DNA of 64,000 bases from CAYWMP01 sp964459445 (GCA_964459445.1 CAYWMP010000002.1:22713-86712), one strand, 5' to 3'; counted from the stretch's first letter, positions 1 through 8,340 are shown. The notes: generated by a model not told the origin, from the letters alone. Numbers and translations: made by a program.

Positions 1-214
1 TCTCAGATATATCATCGAGGCTGCCCACCAAACAGCGCCCTAAAGATACTGATTGTGTTTTGTAGGGTTTAACACGTCGGGGTGGGCGGTTTATTTCATT
101 AAGACCCTGTCGTAAAACTTCGTTGACCAGCGCTTTGTAACTAAGCTTACGGGTCTTGTGGATCCGCTCCAGAGCTGCAGCGACATCGTCGTCTATCGTA
201 AGTGTCGTTCTCAT
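1..214 (-). CDS. Ribbon-helix-helix antitoxin, VapB-like (3' end cut by window edge)
   Basis: An open frame starts at ATG 214 and runs off the left edge after 71 codons with no stop. The N-terminus MRTTLTIDDDVAAALERI is the classic ribbon-helix-helix DNA-binding start: a short beta strand with TLTIDDD, then a helix. The family are antitoxins that dimerise on DNA, repress their own promoter and neutralise a toxin, commonly a PIN-domain VapC ribonuclease. The toxin gene would lie beyond position 1 and is not seen. A perfect 8-bp inverted repeat sits directly upstream and probably is its operator. It could also be a stand-alone CopG-type regulator. Confidence 0.7.
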   Translation of the reverse strand, partial: MRTTLTIDDDVAAALERIHKTRKLSYKALVNEVLRQGLNEINRPPRRVKPYKTQSVSLGRCLVGSLDDISE

Positions 215-240
215 GCATCAAAACATAATACATTTGATGC
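215..240. promoter_or_regulatory. Palindromic operator upstream of the antitoxin
   Basis: GCATCAAA at 215-222 is repeated inverted as TTTGATGC at 233-240 with a 10-base A/T-rich spacer. It abuts the antitoxin start codon, where ribbon-helix-helix antitoxins bind to repress themselves. The function is inferred from position and symmetry. Confidence 0.5.
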
Positions 241-289
241 TTTGATGTCAAGTTCTAACGGATGAAATACTAAGGCTGCCGAAAAGGCC

Positions 290-1054
290 CTAAACATTGG
301 CCAATGTGCCGCCATCCACATAAATGGTTTCACCGGTTATATAGCTGGAATCCTCTGAACAGAGGAATAGGACGGCCCCGACGATCTCCTCAGGCTCTGC
401 CAATCTGCCCTTAGGAATCTTGGACACCACGAGCTTTTCCATCTCCGGGTTGCTCCAGATCGGCTGGCTAAAGGCCGTTTTGGTCATACCCGGTCCCACG
501 GCATTGACATTGACATTCAGAGGCGCCCATTCAACGGCCATACACTTGGTCAGCATATTCAAGGCCGCCTTGCTCGCATGGTAAACTCCCATGAGCGAGC
601 CGCCGCGCACAGCACCGACCGTCGTGATATTGATAATCCTGCCTCCGCCCTGTTTCATCATGATCTTGGCGACAGCTCGGCTCAAAAGGAACACGGCCTT
701 GCAATTGACCCCGAAAATCTTGTCCCAACCGTCTTCCCGCAGATCCATCAAGGGTCTCAAAAAGCTCCTCGCCGAGTTATTGATGAGAATGTCAACACGC
801 CCATAAGTGTTCATGGTAGCCTCTACCAGGGCTTCGATTTGCTCTCCCTGCATGAGGTCGGTCACAACAGGATGGGCCCCACCACCTTTGGATTTGATTT
901 CTTCAGCCACCTTTTCGAGATCTTCCTGAGTTCGAGAGGCCAAGACCACCTTGGCCCCGCACTCCGCGAGCCCCAAAGCGATGGCCCTGCCGATACCTTT
1001 GCCTCCGCCGGTTACGATAGCCACTTGATCGTTTAAATCGTAATTCCTTCCCAT
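290..1054 (-). CDS. SDR family NAD(P)-dependent oxidoreductase (FabG-like)
   Basis: A 254-residue classical short-chain dehydrogenase/reductase, normal length for the family. It has the nucleotide-binding motif TGGGKGIG (15-22), NNSA (92-95, usually NNAG) and the catalytic YHASK (Tyr158, Lys162). The residue 13 before the Tyr, normally the catalytic Ser, is Thr145. The C-terminus YITGETIYVDGG is typical. AGGAGA lies 6 bases before ATG 1054. Such enzymes interconvert hydroxy and keto groups on acyl or sugar substrates; next to a beta-oxidation cluster a 3-hydroxyacyl substrate is plausible but unproven. It stands alone, convergent with nothing, 75 bases from the antitoxin. Confidence 0.85.
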   Translation of the reverse strand: MGRNYDLNDQVAIVTGGGKGIGRAIALGLAECGAKVVLASRTQEDLEKVAEEIKSKGGGAHPVVTDLMQGEQIEALVEATMNTYGRVDILINNSARSFLRPLMDLREDGWDKIFGVNCKAVFLLSRAVAKIMMKQGGGRIINITTVGAVRGGSLMGVYHASKAALNMLTKCMAVEWAPLNVNVNAVGPGMTKTAFSQPIWSNPEMEKLVVSKIPKGRLAEPEEIVGAVLFLCSEDSSYITGETIYVDGGTLANV

Positions 1055-1204
1055 GTTCTTTCTCCTTTCGGATTTCCTAATCGTTCAACAGCAAAAGAGA
1101 GCCTTTCTATTAGCCACAGACCATTCGGACCCAGATGTCTAATTCATCGGGACATTGTTGTTTCTCTCGCAGAGCTCACAGAATCGCAGAGATATATCAA
1201 GATT

Positions 1205-1333
1205 GATTGCTTAGTTTGCCTGCAACGCAGGCCTCAATCCCAAACATGGGATTGAGAATGGAAAGAAGTGCTGAGGAAAAATGAAATCTTTCATTTTTCC
1301 TCAGCACATCTTCCTTTATCATACTAAGCAATC
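1205..1333. other. Multi-hairpin (cruciform-like) structured element A
   Basis: Nested perfect inverted repeats fill 129 bases. An 11-bp outer stem (1205-1215 with 1323-1333) encloses a 6-bp hairpin with a 3-base loop (1218-1232), an immediately adjoining 10-bp hairpin (1233-1256), and a hairpin of 18 perfect pairs with a 2-base loop (1269-1306). The last sits on a short bulged stem (1260-1266 with 1309-1314). No coding frame crosses it. It interrupts a dispersed-repeat stretch (1140-1370). A second element with the same layout and different sequence lies at 61992-62128. It may be a mobile palindromic element or a structured RNA. A Y1 transposase remnant lies 110 bases away. Confidence 0.75.
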
Positions 1334-1442
1334 GAATTTTCAGAATAGATCTCCGTGACCTCCGCCTGCCGGGCCATAGCTTCAGCGACGGCTGGAGGGC
1401 TCATGAGAAAAAAAGGGTGACGACCTTAAATTTTCAAATAAC

Positions 1443-2090
1443 TCAAGTTTCCAGTTGGTAACCCCATTCTTTTGCCATTTTCTCTCCTCTCTGAACTGCA
1501 TAGCTCACAGCTGCAGGCGTCATGTCAAATTTCCTGGCCAAATCCACCATAGGCGTTCCCAATTCAACCACAGTCCAATAACAGAGCAAATCCCTGGCCT
1601 GGACCCGGTCCTTTTGCCTCCCCCTTCCGGTTATGTAATCCTTCTCCATCTGGAATAGGATGGCGACCCTCTCAACAACCTTTTCAAAATCAAAGCCCAG
1701 ACTTTTGAGTTTATATTTCCGGGAAAATTGATCTTCCGATTCCGAAAGTACATCACTTACGAAATCGCTCTCCCCTAATATTCGTTGATCGCTTTTGATG
1801 CGATCCTTTCCGCTAAGCCTCATCTTTTTGACTTCATCCCATCCACCAAGGCTTCTTATCAAACCGCCTCCTACCAACTCAGGCTGTCTCCCCAAGGGAA
1901 TGCCTTCTTTTACATAGGATATATACCCCTTTCTCGCTTCACCAATCCTTTTTCCAAAAAAACCTAAAACATATTCAACATCTTGCCATTCCCTCTTTTT
2001 CTTCCCTATCAAGACGCTATGCCCGCAATAGGAGTAACGAACCAGTTCCTTCAATTCATCTACTATCTTTGCCCTCAAAGGATTTTTCAA
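1443..2090 (-). pseudogene. Remnant of a REP-associated (Y1/IS200-like) transposase, N-terminal catalytic domain missing
   Basis: The 215-residue frame begins KNPLRAKIVDELKEL and continues with SYCGHSVLIGKKKREW, which resembles the part of RAYT-type transposases that follows the HUH/Tyr catalytic domain. The C-terminal third (RARDLLCYW, TPAAVSYAVQRGEK) is a DnaA-like helix-turn-helix domain. The first available start is a TTG with an in-frame TAA two codons before it, so the roughly 110-residue catalytic domain is absent and the gene is presumably dead. RAYTs mobilise short palindromic repeats, and the hairpin element at 1205-1333 is close by. Family assignment is from memory of the motif order, not a search. 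Confidence 0.6.
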
Positions 2091-2139
2091 CCTTTATATC
2101 CCATGCCAACACTTATGAACGATACCAATTCATTGGGGC

Positions 2140-2230
2140 AAAATATTTGACAGGATAACCTACCTGCGCCAAGGCTTCGGTAGGTAAACAGGATTAATCC
2201 GCCATAATTCTGGCGGATAAACAAGATGTT
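2140..2230. repeat. Dispersed repeat with two embedded hairpins
   Basis: The flanks AATATTTGACAGGATAAC (2143-2160) and GGATAAACAAGAT (2215-2227) reappear nearly joined, in inverse orientation, around 62195-62230. Here they are separated by about 55 bases holding two hairpins: TACCT/AGGTA arms with a long loop at about 2161-2186, and ATCCGCCA/TGGCGGAT at about 2197-2218. This looks like a dispersed repeat carrying inserted palindromes. No gene is supported in the 2091-2528 gap. Confidence 0.5.
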
Positions 2231-2528
2231 TTCGGTAATAAAGCGGGAATCGTCAAAAAGCGACGCATAAAGCGGCGTTCCGATATAGCTATATTGGAAC
2301 CCAAGTGCTCCACATGATGCTCTTTGACGATCTGCTCAAAAGACCAACCAACCATGATAATGTTTTGAAATTTTTGTGGAAGATAAGTCATCCTGGCAAT
2401 CATGTTCATCCTGTCTGATTATAACTGACCCGAAGCGGCGGTTTTATTATCTTGCAAATCTGCGTTAATCAGCGTCCCATTGTTTTTTAAACCCTGCTAA
2501 CTTAGCACTTCAACCGGAGGAATAGGAG

Positions 2529-3170
2529 TTGCCGACACAGAAGAAATCGGAGGTTCGCCGAAAACAGATCCTCAGTGCCGCTGAGCGGGTTTTCGCACAA
2601 AAGGGATTTCAGGAGTCCACTATTTCCGAGGTTGCGAGAGAAGCCGGCGTCTCGGATGCCACCATCTATGAATACTTCTCCACAAAGGAAGAGCTCCTGT
2701 TTTCGATCCCCGGTGAGACGGCTCGCAGGGGAAAGGAAAATCTGGAGGCGCTCCTTAAAATGGTTCGGGGTGCCGCTAATAAACTGCGCGGTATCATCTA
2801 CCATTATCTTACCTTTTACGAAACCCATCCCGACTATGCCGCCGTGGCCATGCTGATCCTGAAACAGAACAGGAAATTTCTTGAAACAGAGGCCTACAAT
2901 GATGTCCGCGAGCTGTCCCGATTGATGATTGATATTATTGAGGATGGAATCTCCTCGGGTGAATTTAAATCCGACACAAATCCCTATATGGTGCGGGCCG
3001 TGATCCTTGGTGCCATTGAACACATGGTGATCCGCCGCGTCCTTATGGGCAAGCCTGAGAACTTCGCCGAATTTGTTGACCCGCTGACCGATTTAGTCTG
3101 CAAAGGCATCAGGAGCGAGGGAGAACAACAGCGATGGAACTTCAATGTGACCGTGACACCGTCTGAATAG
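2529..3170 (+). CDS. TetR/AcrR family transcriptional regulator
   Basis: A 213-residue repressor-type regulator. The N-terminal helix-turn-helix (about residues 12-55) reads RKQILSAAERVFAQKGF, then TISEVAREAGVSDATIYEYF, the standard TetR signature. The C-terminal half is the variable ligand-binding domain. The start is TTG 2529, preceded by GGAGG (2516-2520) and AGGAG (2523-2527); no ATG fits. It heads a plus-strand beta-oxidation cluster, so it probably senses an acyl-CoA or fatty acid like FadR/PsrA-type TetR proteins. That role is inference from context. Confidence 0.9.
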   Translation: MPTQKKSEVRRKQILSAAERVFAQKGFQESTISEVAREAGVSDATIYEYFSTKEELLFSIPGETARRGKENLEALLKMVRGAANKLRGIIYHYLTFYETHPDYAAVAMLILKQNRKFLETEAYNDVRELSRLMIDIIEDGISSGEFKSDTNPYMVRAVILGAIEHMVIRRVLMGKPENFAEFVDPLTDLVCKGIRSEGEQQRWNFNVTVTPSE

Positions 3171-3409
3171 CTAACAATATATTCCTCTCGCCCGCGATCT
3201 CCCTTTCAGTGGTGATCGCTCGAGGGCACAGAGGTTTATGAGAGAAACTGACAAAACGAAAGGAAAGGATCGCTTGAGATCCCCAGCGGAGGCTGATCTG
3301 CGAGCGATCCTGAGATGAAAACACAAACCATATTTTTTTCTTGTCTTTAACTCTGAGATCTCTGTGGGCTCAGTGAGAGACAAAAGGCCCTTCATGATAT
3401 GAGGGATAT

Positions 3410-4738
3410 ATGAGCAAATCATTGGTGGCCATCGTACGATATGAAAAGCCTCTGGAATCGGTCCGGAAGGCCGTTGCGCTGTCAAAGGGATTTGACCATA
3501 TCTCCTCTAATGCAAAGGTATTTATTAAACCGAATATTTGCTTTTGGACCAAGGCCGTCCCTTTCCCAAAATGGGGTGTGGTCACGACCTCCCGCGTGGT
3601 GGAAGATATGGTCGTTCTCCTTAAGGAGATTGGTGTTGATGACATTACTATCACCGAGGGGACGGTCACCTTGGATCCCAAAGACAAGGAGACCCCGGCC
3701 CATGCCTTTGAAACCCTGGGGTACGGGATCCTTAATAAGCGCTATGGTGTGAAATATATCAACGTGTTCGAGCGGCCCTTTGAGAAGCTCGATCTCGGGG
3801 ACGGCGTAAGGCTCAGTTTCAACGCCGACGTCCTGTCGGGCGATCTGATTATCGATCTGCCTGTTTTAAAAACACACATCCAGACGGTTGTGAGTCTGGG
3901 GATCAAAAACCTGAAGGGTCTCATTGACATCAATTCACGCAAGAAATGCCACAGTGCTGATCCAGAAAAAGATCTCCACTTCATGGTCTCAAAACTCCCG
4001 GACAGACTTCCGCCGGTTTTCGTGCTGTTGGACGGCATCTACACATGCGAGAGGGGCCCTGCCTTTGACGGACGATTGCGTCGAAGCAACATCCTTGTGG
4101 CCTCCTCCGATCCCCTATCCGCTGACATGGTTGGAGCTAAGATCTTAGGCTATGAGCCCGCGCAGGTTCCGCACCTGGTACACGTGGCAAAAAAACAGGG
4201 ACGCGAGCTCGATCTCAGCCGTGTGACCTTGCTCGGAGTGGATTTGGATGAAGTAACATCCTTTCATGAGCACGACGTTGTCTACATGGAGGACGAAGAC
4301 GGTGTTCTTCCAAAACCCATGAAAAAGCAGGGAATCAAAGGCCTGTCCTATCCCAAGTACGATCTGTCCATGTGCACCTACTGCTCGGGAATAAACGGAC
4401 TCATCATAAACGCGATCCGCTATGCCTGGAAAGGTGTGGCGTGGGATGATGTGGAGGTCCTAACGGGAAAAATGATGAAGCCCTCACCGGGAAAAAAGAA
4501 AACGATATTGGTCGGGAAATGTATTTATCAGGCGAACAAGGACAATCCGGATGTGCAAGAAATGATTCCGATCAAGGGATGTCCACCCAAATCTGAGCAT
4601 ATTGTCAAGGCTCTTCACCAGGCTGGCATTGAAGTTAATCCGGCCCTTTTCGAAAACGTCGATCAATTGCCCGGTTTTTTCATGCAACTGTATGAAGGGA
4701 AACCTGAATTCGAGGCGGCCTTTTTTAAGATTCAATAG
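3410..4738 (+). CDS. DUF362 domain-containing protein
   Basis: A 442-residue protein of the DUF362 family. It carries the family's N-terminal pattern VFIKPNI near residue 40, followed by DLPVLKTH and IKNLKGLI around residues 150-175. A CxxC motif (Cys322, Cys325; CTYCSG) and later GCPP suggest a metal or Fe-S site, but not the usual 2[4Fe-4S] ferredoxin tail. The function of the family is not established; members are often near redox or acyl-CoA genes in anaerobes. The gene follows the TetR gene after 239 bases and ends 18 bases before the 3-hydroxyacyl-CoA dehydrogenase, so it is probably co-transcribed with it. The 239-base leader holds dispersed-repeat type sequence only. Confidence 0.8.
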   Translation: MSKSLVAIVRYEKPLESVRKAVALSKGFDHISSNAKVFIKPNICFWTKAVPFPKWGVVTTSRVVEDMVVLLKEIGVDDITITEGTVTLDPKDKETPAHAFETLGYGILNKRYGVKYINVFERPFEKLDLGDGVRLSFNADVLSGDLIIDLPVLKTHIQTVVSLGIKNLKGLIDINSRKKCHSADPEKDLHFMVSKLPDRLPPVFVLLDGIYTCERGPAFDGRLRRSNILVASSDPLSADMVGAKILGYEPAQVPHLVHVAKKQGRELDLSRVTLLGVDLDEVTSFHEHDVVYMEDEDGVLPKPMKKQGIKGLSYPKYDLSMCTYCSGINGLIINAIRYAWKGVAWDDVEVLTGKMMKPSPGKKKTILVGKCIYQANKDNPDVQEMIPIKGCPPKSEHIVKALHQAGIEVNPALFENVDQLPGFFMQLYEGKPEFEAAFFKIQ

Positions 4739-4756
4739 AAAGTCCTGGAGTAATAA

Positions 4757-5638
4757 ATGTTATCCGTACTCGTCATAGGCGCGGGATTCATGGGATCGGG
4801 CATTGCTCAAGTATGTGCCCAGGCCGGCTACGAGGTTCACCTAATGGATGTGAACAAAGAGAGCCTTTTGTCGGCCCAAAAGGGGATCGACTGGTCTTTG
4901 GCAAAGCTGGCGGAAAGGGGGAGTATCGGGGAATCGCCTGTCGCGGTCAGTGAACGAATCAGCCTTGAGACAGATTTGGAGGCCGCCAGACATGCGCAAT
5001 GGGTCATTGAGTGCGCCGTTGAAATAGAAGAGGTCAAGGAGGAGATATTCAAAGAATTGGATAGCCTCGCGTCGGACCAAACGCCCCTTGCCAGCAATAC
5101 ATCGACCATACCCATCACGAGGATCGCCCGATCGACCAGTCATCCCCATAGGGTTTTGGGCCTGCACTTCTTTGGCCCTGTGCCGATGATGGGTCTTGTT
5201 GAAGTTGTTAAAGGTGAGGACGCAGCGGAGGAAGTCTATGAACAGGGCGTTGCCTTTGTTCGTTCTCTAGGAAAAACCCCGGTCTGCGTTAAGCAGGACA
5301 TTCCGGCATTCGTTATGAATCGGATTTTCTCCGCGGCTTTTAGGGAAGCCATTGGACTGGTGGAACGAGATGTCGTGACCGTGGAAGATGTGGACATCGG
5401 CATGCGATTAGGATACGGATGGTCTGCAGGTCCCTTTGAGATCGCCGATAACGCCGGGTTGGACACCTTCGCTTTGATCGCTGATTCCCTGAAAAAGTTG
5501 GGAGAGGATCATCTTGTTTTTGATTCAGACCTGATTGATCGCATGGTCAAAGACGGGCGTCTTGGCCGAAAGGCAGGGAAGGGATTTTATCAGTATACAT
5601 CGGAAGGAAAACGCAAACCCCGGGAAGACAAACCATAA
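4757..5638 (+). CDS. 3-hydroxyacyl-CoA dehydrogenase (Hbd/PaaH type)
   Basis: A 293-residue single-domain 3-hydroxyacyl-CoA dehydrogenase oxidising (S)-3-hydroxyacyl-CoA with NAD, the third step of beta-oxidation. The Rossmann motif is GAGFMGSG (8-15). NTSTIPIT (about 114-121) and the catalytic His137 in LHFFGPVP follow; the residue after HFF is normally Asn but here is Gly140. The second active-site Asn188 (PAFVMNRI) is present, as is the C-terminal GRKAGKGFY. AGGAG-like CTGGAG lies upstream of ATG 4757. It may work alongside the fused enzyme downstream, with a different chain-length or substrate range. Confidence 0.9.
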   Translation: MLSVLVIGAGFMGSGIAQVCAQAGYEVHLMDVNKESLLSAQKGIDWSLAKLAERGSIGESPVAVSERISLETDLEAARHAQWVIECAVEIEEVKEEIFKELDSLASDQTPLASNTSTIPITRIARSTSHPHRVLGLHFFGPVPMMGLVEVVKGEDAAEEVYEQGVAFVRSLGKTPVCVKQDIPAFVMNRIFSAAFREAIGLVERDVVTVEDVDIGMRLGYGWSAGPFEIADNAGLDTFALIADSLKKLGEDHLVFDSDLIDRMVKDGRLGRKAGKGFYQYTSEGKRKPREDKP

Positions 5639-5937
5639 AGGATTCCTCTATTCACCGCAGAGTTCTCAGAGAGCGCAGAGAGGCTCATAAAACCTGGATG
5701 GTTCACTATATTAACATGTAAAGCCAAACGCTTTGGACATAGTTAAAGACAATTGACGGTGGATGAATCTAATAACCGGAGTAATGGAGTGTTGGGTCTT
5801 TAAACAGAATTCGAGTCGTAATATTCAAATTTTTGTCGAGTTCTAATTCCGCACATAAACTTTGAAAAAGAGTTTTTTCATTACTCCATCAATCCAGTAC
5901 TCTATTACTCCAACCAATCATTCAAGGAGTGGTGCAC
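5639..5937. other. Intergenic region with short repeats, no gene
   Basis: About 300 bases between the dehydrogenase and the fused hydratase gene. The left part has the CACCGCAGAG...GCGCAGAGAG type dispersed sequence. The right part has several copies of a GGAGTAATGGAGT-like word in both orientations (5778-5791, 5880-5910). A good ribosome binding site AAGGAG (5924-5929) ends it. No promoter or terminator could be defined. Confidence 0.5.
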
Positions 5938-8070
5938 ATGGAAACGGAATACAAGACAATCAAAGTGACATTGAAAGACGGTGTGGCGGTCTTCACTATC
6001 GACAACCCCCCGGTGAATCAGTTATCATCACAGCTGGGTGAAGATTTCAGGGCAGCGATCACAGGGGCCTATGAAGATGATGGGGTGAAGGCCATTGTCA
6101 TAACGGGAACGGGCAGGAACTTTATTGCAGGTGCAGACATAACCCGACTCCAGACCGTGGAGGACAGGGATGAGATTCTTCAGATAGCTCTGGAAGGCGC
6201 AAGGTTCCTAAACAGTATTGAAATCGGTCCAAAGCCCGTTGTGGCGGCGATCAACGGCAATTGTCTCGGAGGCGGCCTCGAAACCGCCATGGTGTGCCAT
6301 TACCGGGTTGCGGCAGAGGGGGTTAACCTGGGTCAACCGGAGGTGCAAATCGGCGTGATTCCAGGGGCCGGCGGTACCCAGAGACTGCCGCGGCTGATCG
6401 GATTGCCCAATGCCATGGAGATGATCACGGTCGGAAAACCAATCAAAGCGGAAAAGGCCTTCAGCCGCGGACTTGTGGACGAAGTAGTCGAACCCGAGCA
6501 ACTCGTGGATGCGGCCTTGAAGGCAGCAGGTTGGTTTCTTTCGGGCGAGCTCAATCAACAGATGCGTATGACGCGCAACAGGAATGACAGAATTCCAAGC
6601 GCCGCAGAAAAGATCGCATTGGTGAACTACGCCAAGTTTACGGCTTCTCAAAAGGCCAAAGGCTATATCGCACCTTTCAAGGCTATTGAGGCGATTGAGA
6701 TGGGTCTGAGTTATGACATTGAGGCGGATATCGAAAAAGAGGTGGGCTTGTTTGCCGACTGCGCGGTCTCCGATGTGGCCAAGAACCTCATTGGAATTTT
6801 TTTAAACACCCGGGCTGCAGGCAGGCTGCCTCGAATCAAGGACGTCGAGCCGGCCAGGATAAAGAAGGTGGCCATGCTCGGTGGCGGTGTCATGGGCTCG
6901 GGGATCTTAAATCTCCTTTTAAAGGGCGGTTGTGAAGCGATTCTATGGGATATCAATGATGAGGCTATCGAAAAGGGAATAGCGTCAATGCGCAAAACCT
7001 TTGATTTCCCCATAAAGAAAAAGAAGATGACCAAGGCCGATCTGGATAACATGATCGAGACCCAGTTCAAAAGGACAACCTCGCTGGAGGATTTAAAGGA
7101 TGTGGACCTGGTTATTGAGGCCGTGCTGGAGGACATGAAGATCAAGCAGGATATCTGGAAACAGCTCGAAGACATCTGCCGTCCTGAGGCGATATTCGCG
7201 ACAAACACCTCGGCCCTGCCCATCACGGAGATGGCCTCAATCCTTGAGGATCCGGGCAGGATGATAGGCCTGCACTTCTTTAACCCGGCCCACCGGATGC
7301 CACTCCTGGAAATCATTTGTGCAGAAAAGACATCCGACCAGACCTTGTCCACATGCGTTTCCTTTGCGAGAGCGATCAGAAAGATTCCGATTGTGGTGAA
7401 CGACGGTCCGGGATTTTATGTCAGCAGGCAACTCGGCGGATTGATGAGTGGCGCAGTGTACCTGACGGCTGAGGGCGTGGATGGGGCGGCCATCGAAAAT
7501 GCCGTGACGGATTTCGGTATGCCCATGGGGCCCGCAACCCTCTCTGACCTCACGGGTATTGATATTAACTACCATGTCTCCAGGATCTTTGAGAAGCGGT
7601 TAGGGGAACGTTATAAAGTCCATCCTCTCACCGAGGCGATATACAACACGGGCTGCTACGGCCGAAAGACGGGCTCCGGTTATTTTGACTACAGTGGTGA
7701 AGAACCCGTCCCCAACCCGGTCGTTATGGAAGCGGTTCAGGGGTATCTTAAGGAGAAAGGTGTCGAGCCGAAGAAGATGTCAAAACAGGACATTGTGGAT
7801 TTGATGCTGGCTTTGGGGATCAATGAGTCGGCCTTGATGATAGAAGAGGGGATCTGCGATAGGCCTCAGGACATGGATCTTGCCATGATTTACGGCACGG
7901 GATTTCCGCCCTATCGCGGGGGCATCCTGCGTTATGCCGACAAGTGGGGACTAAAAAATGTGTACGAGAAGCTGGCAGATCTGGAGCAGCAGTACGGTCT
8001 CCGATTCAAACCGGCCGATCTGATCAAAGAGATGGCTGAAACCGATAGGACATTCTATCAAGAGCATTAG
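5938..8070 (+). CDS. Fused enoyl-CoA hydratase / 3-hydroxyacyl-CoA dehydrogenase (FadB/FadJ type)
   Basis: About 710 residues, the normal size of the multifunctional beta-oxidation alpha subunit. The crotonase domain (1-190) has the oxyanion-hole segment NGNCLGGGLE and the second Glu in PEVQIGVIPGAGGTQ, both catalytic carboxylates present. The dehydrogenase domain (about 310-600) has LGGGVMGSGI, NTSALPIT and the catalytic His in LHFFNPAH. A second C-terminal dehydrogenase repeat follows (FPPYRGG). Start choice: ATG 5938, 8 bases after AAGGAG; the GTG at 5929 lies inside that ribosome binding site. It pairs with the thiolase downstream. Confidence 0.95.
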   Translation: METEYKTIKVTLKDGVAVFTIDNPPVNQLSSQLGEDFRAAITGAYEDDGVKAIVITGTGRNFIAGADITRLQTVEDRDEILQIALEGARFLNSIEIGPKPVVAAINGNCLGGGLETAMVCHYRVAAEGVNLGQPEVQIGVIPGAGGTQRLPRLIGLPNAMEMITVGKPIKAEKAFSRGLVDEVVEPEQLVDAALKAAGWFLSGELNQQMRMTRNRNDRIPSAAEKIALVNYAKFTASQKAKGYIAPFKAIEAIEMGLSYDIEADIEKEVGLFADCAVSDVAKNLIGIFLNTRAAGRLPRIKDVEPARIKKVAMLGGGVMGSGILNLLLKGGCEAILWDINDEAIEKGIASMRKTFDFPIKKKKMTKADLDNMIETQFKRTTSLEDLKDVDLVIEAVLEDMKIKQDIWKQLEDICRPEAIFATNTSALPITEMASILEDPGRMIGLHFFNPAHRMPLLEIICAEKTSDQTLSTCVSFARAIRKIPIVVNDGPGFYVSRQLGGLMSGAVYLTAEGVDGAAIENAVTDFGMPMGPATLSDLTGIDINYHVSRIFEKRLGERYKVHPLTEAIYNTGCYGRKTGSGYFDYSGEEPVPNPVVMEAVQGYLKEKGVEPKKMSKQDIVDLMLALGINESALMIEEGICDRPQDMDLAMIYGTGFPPYRGGILRYADKWGLKNVYEKLADLEQQYGLRFKPADLIKEMAETDRTFYQEH

Positions 8071-8095
8071 GAAGAGCGTATCTGTTCCTGAGTTG

Positions 8096-8340
8096 GTTGA
8101 GTTTGTGGAAAACCCAAAATACAAATCCCAAATAACAAACAAATTCCAATGACCGAAATTCAAAATCCCAAACCGGCCATATGATTATGATAAAAGCGGC
8201 ACTCGTAGCGCAGGCGTCATGTGCAGCAGGAATGAGTTGAAAAAGGCATTTCCATTGGCGGTGCAATAATCGAAATTGTTTGGGACATTGGTGCTTGAGA
8301 TTTATTTGTAATTTGGTGCTTGGTTATTGGGATTTAATAG
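8096..8340. repeat. Dispersed low-complexity repeat between fadB-like gene and thiolase
   Basis: The 341-base gap 8071-8411 carries AAATACAAATCCCAAATAAC, CAAATTCCAATGACC and AAATTCAAAATCCC on the left. An inverted counterpart lies on the right (GAGATTTATTTGTAATTTGG, TTGGTTATTGGG). This A/T-rich word family is scattered through many environmental deltaproteobacterial genomes. The gap ends with a good ribosome binding site, AGGAGG (8399-8404). No gene is seen. Confidence 0.5.

Noticed and set aside
578..1036. Plus-strand frame of 152 codons opposite the SDR gene
   Set aside because: It is antisense to a strongly recognised reductase and has no family features.
1205..1333. CRISPR array
   Set aside because: The repeats are nested palindromes, not evenly spaced direct repeats; no array was found anywhere in the window.
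2194..2409. Minus-strand frame of 71 codons
   Set aside because: It overlaps a dispersed repeat with hairpins and resembles no protein family.
8096..8340. Broken gene in the gap before the thiolase
   Set aside because: The sequence is the A/T-rich dispersed-repeat type with stops in all frames.
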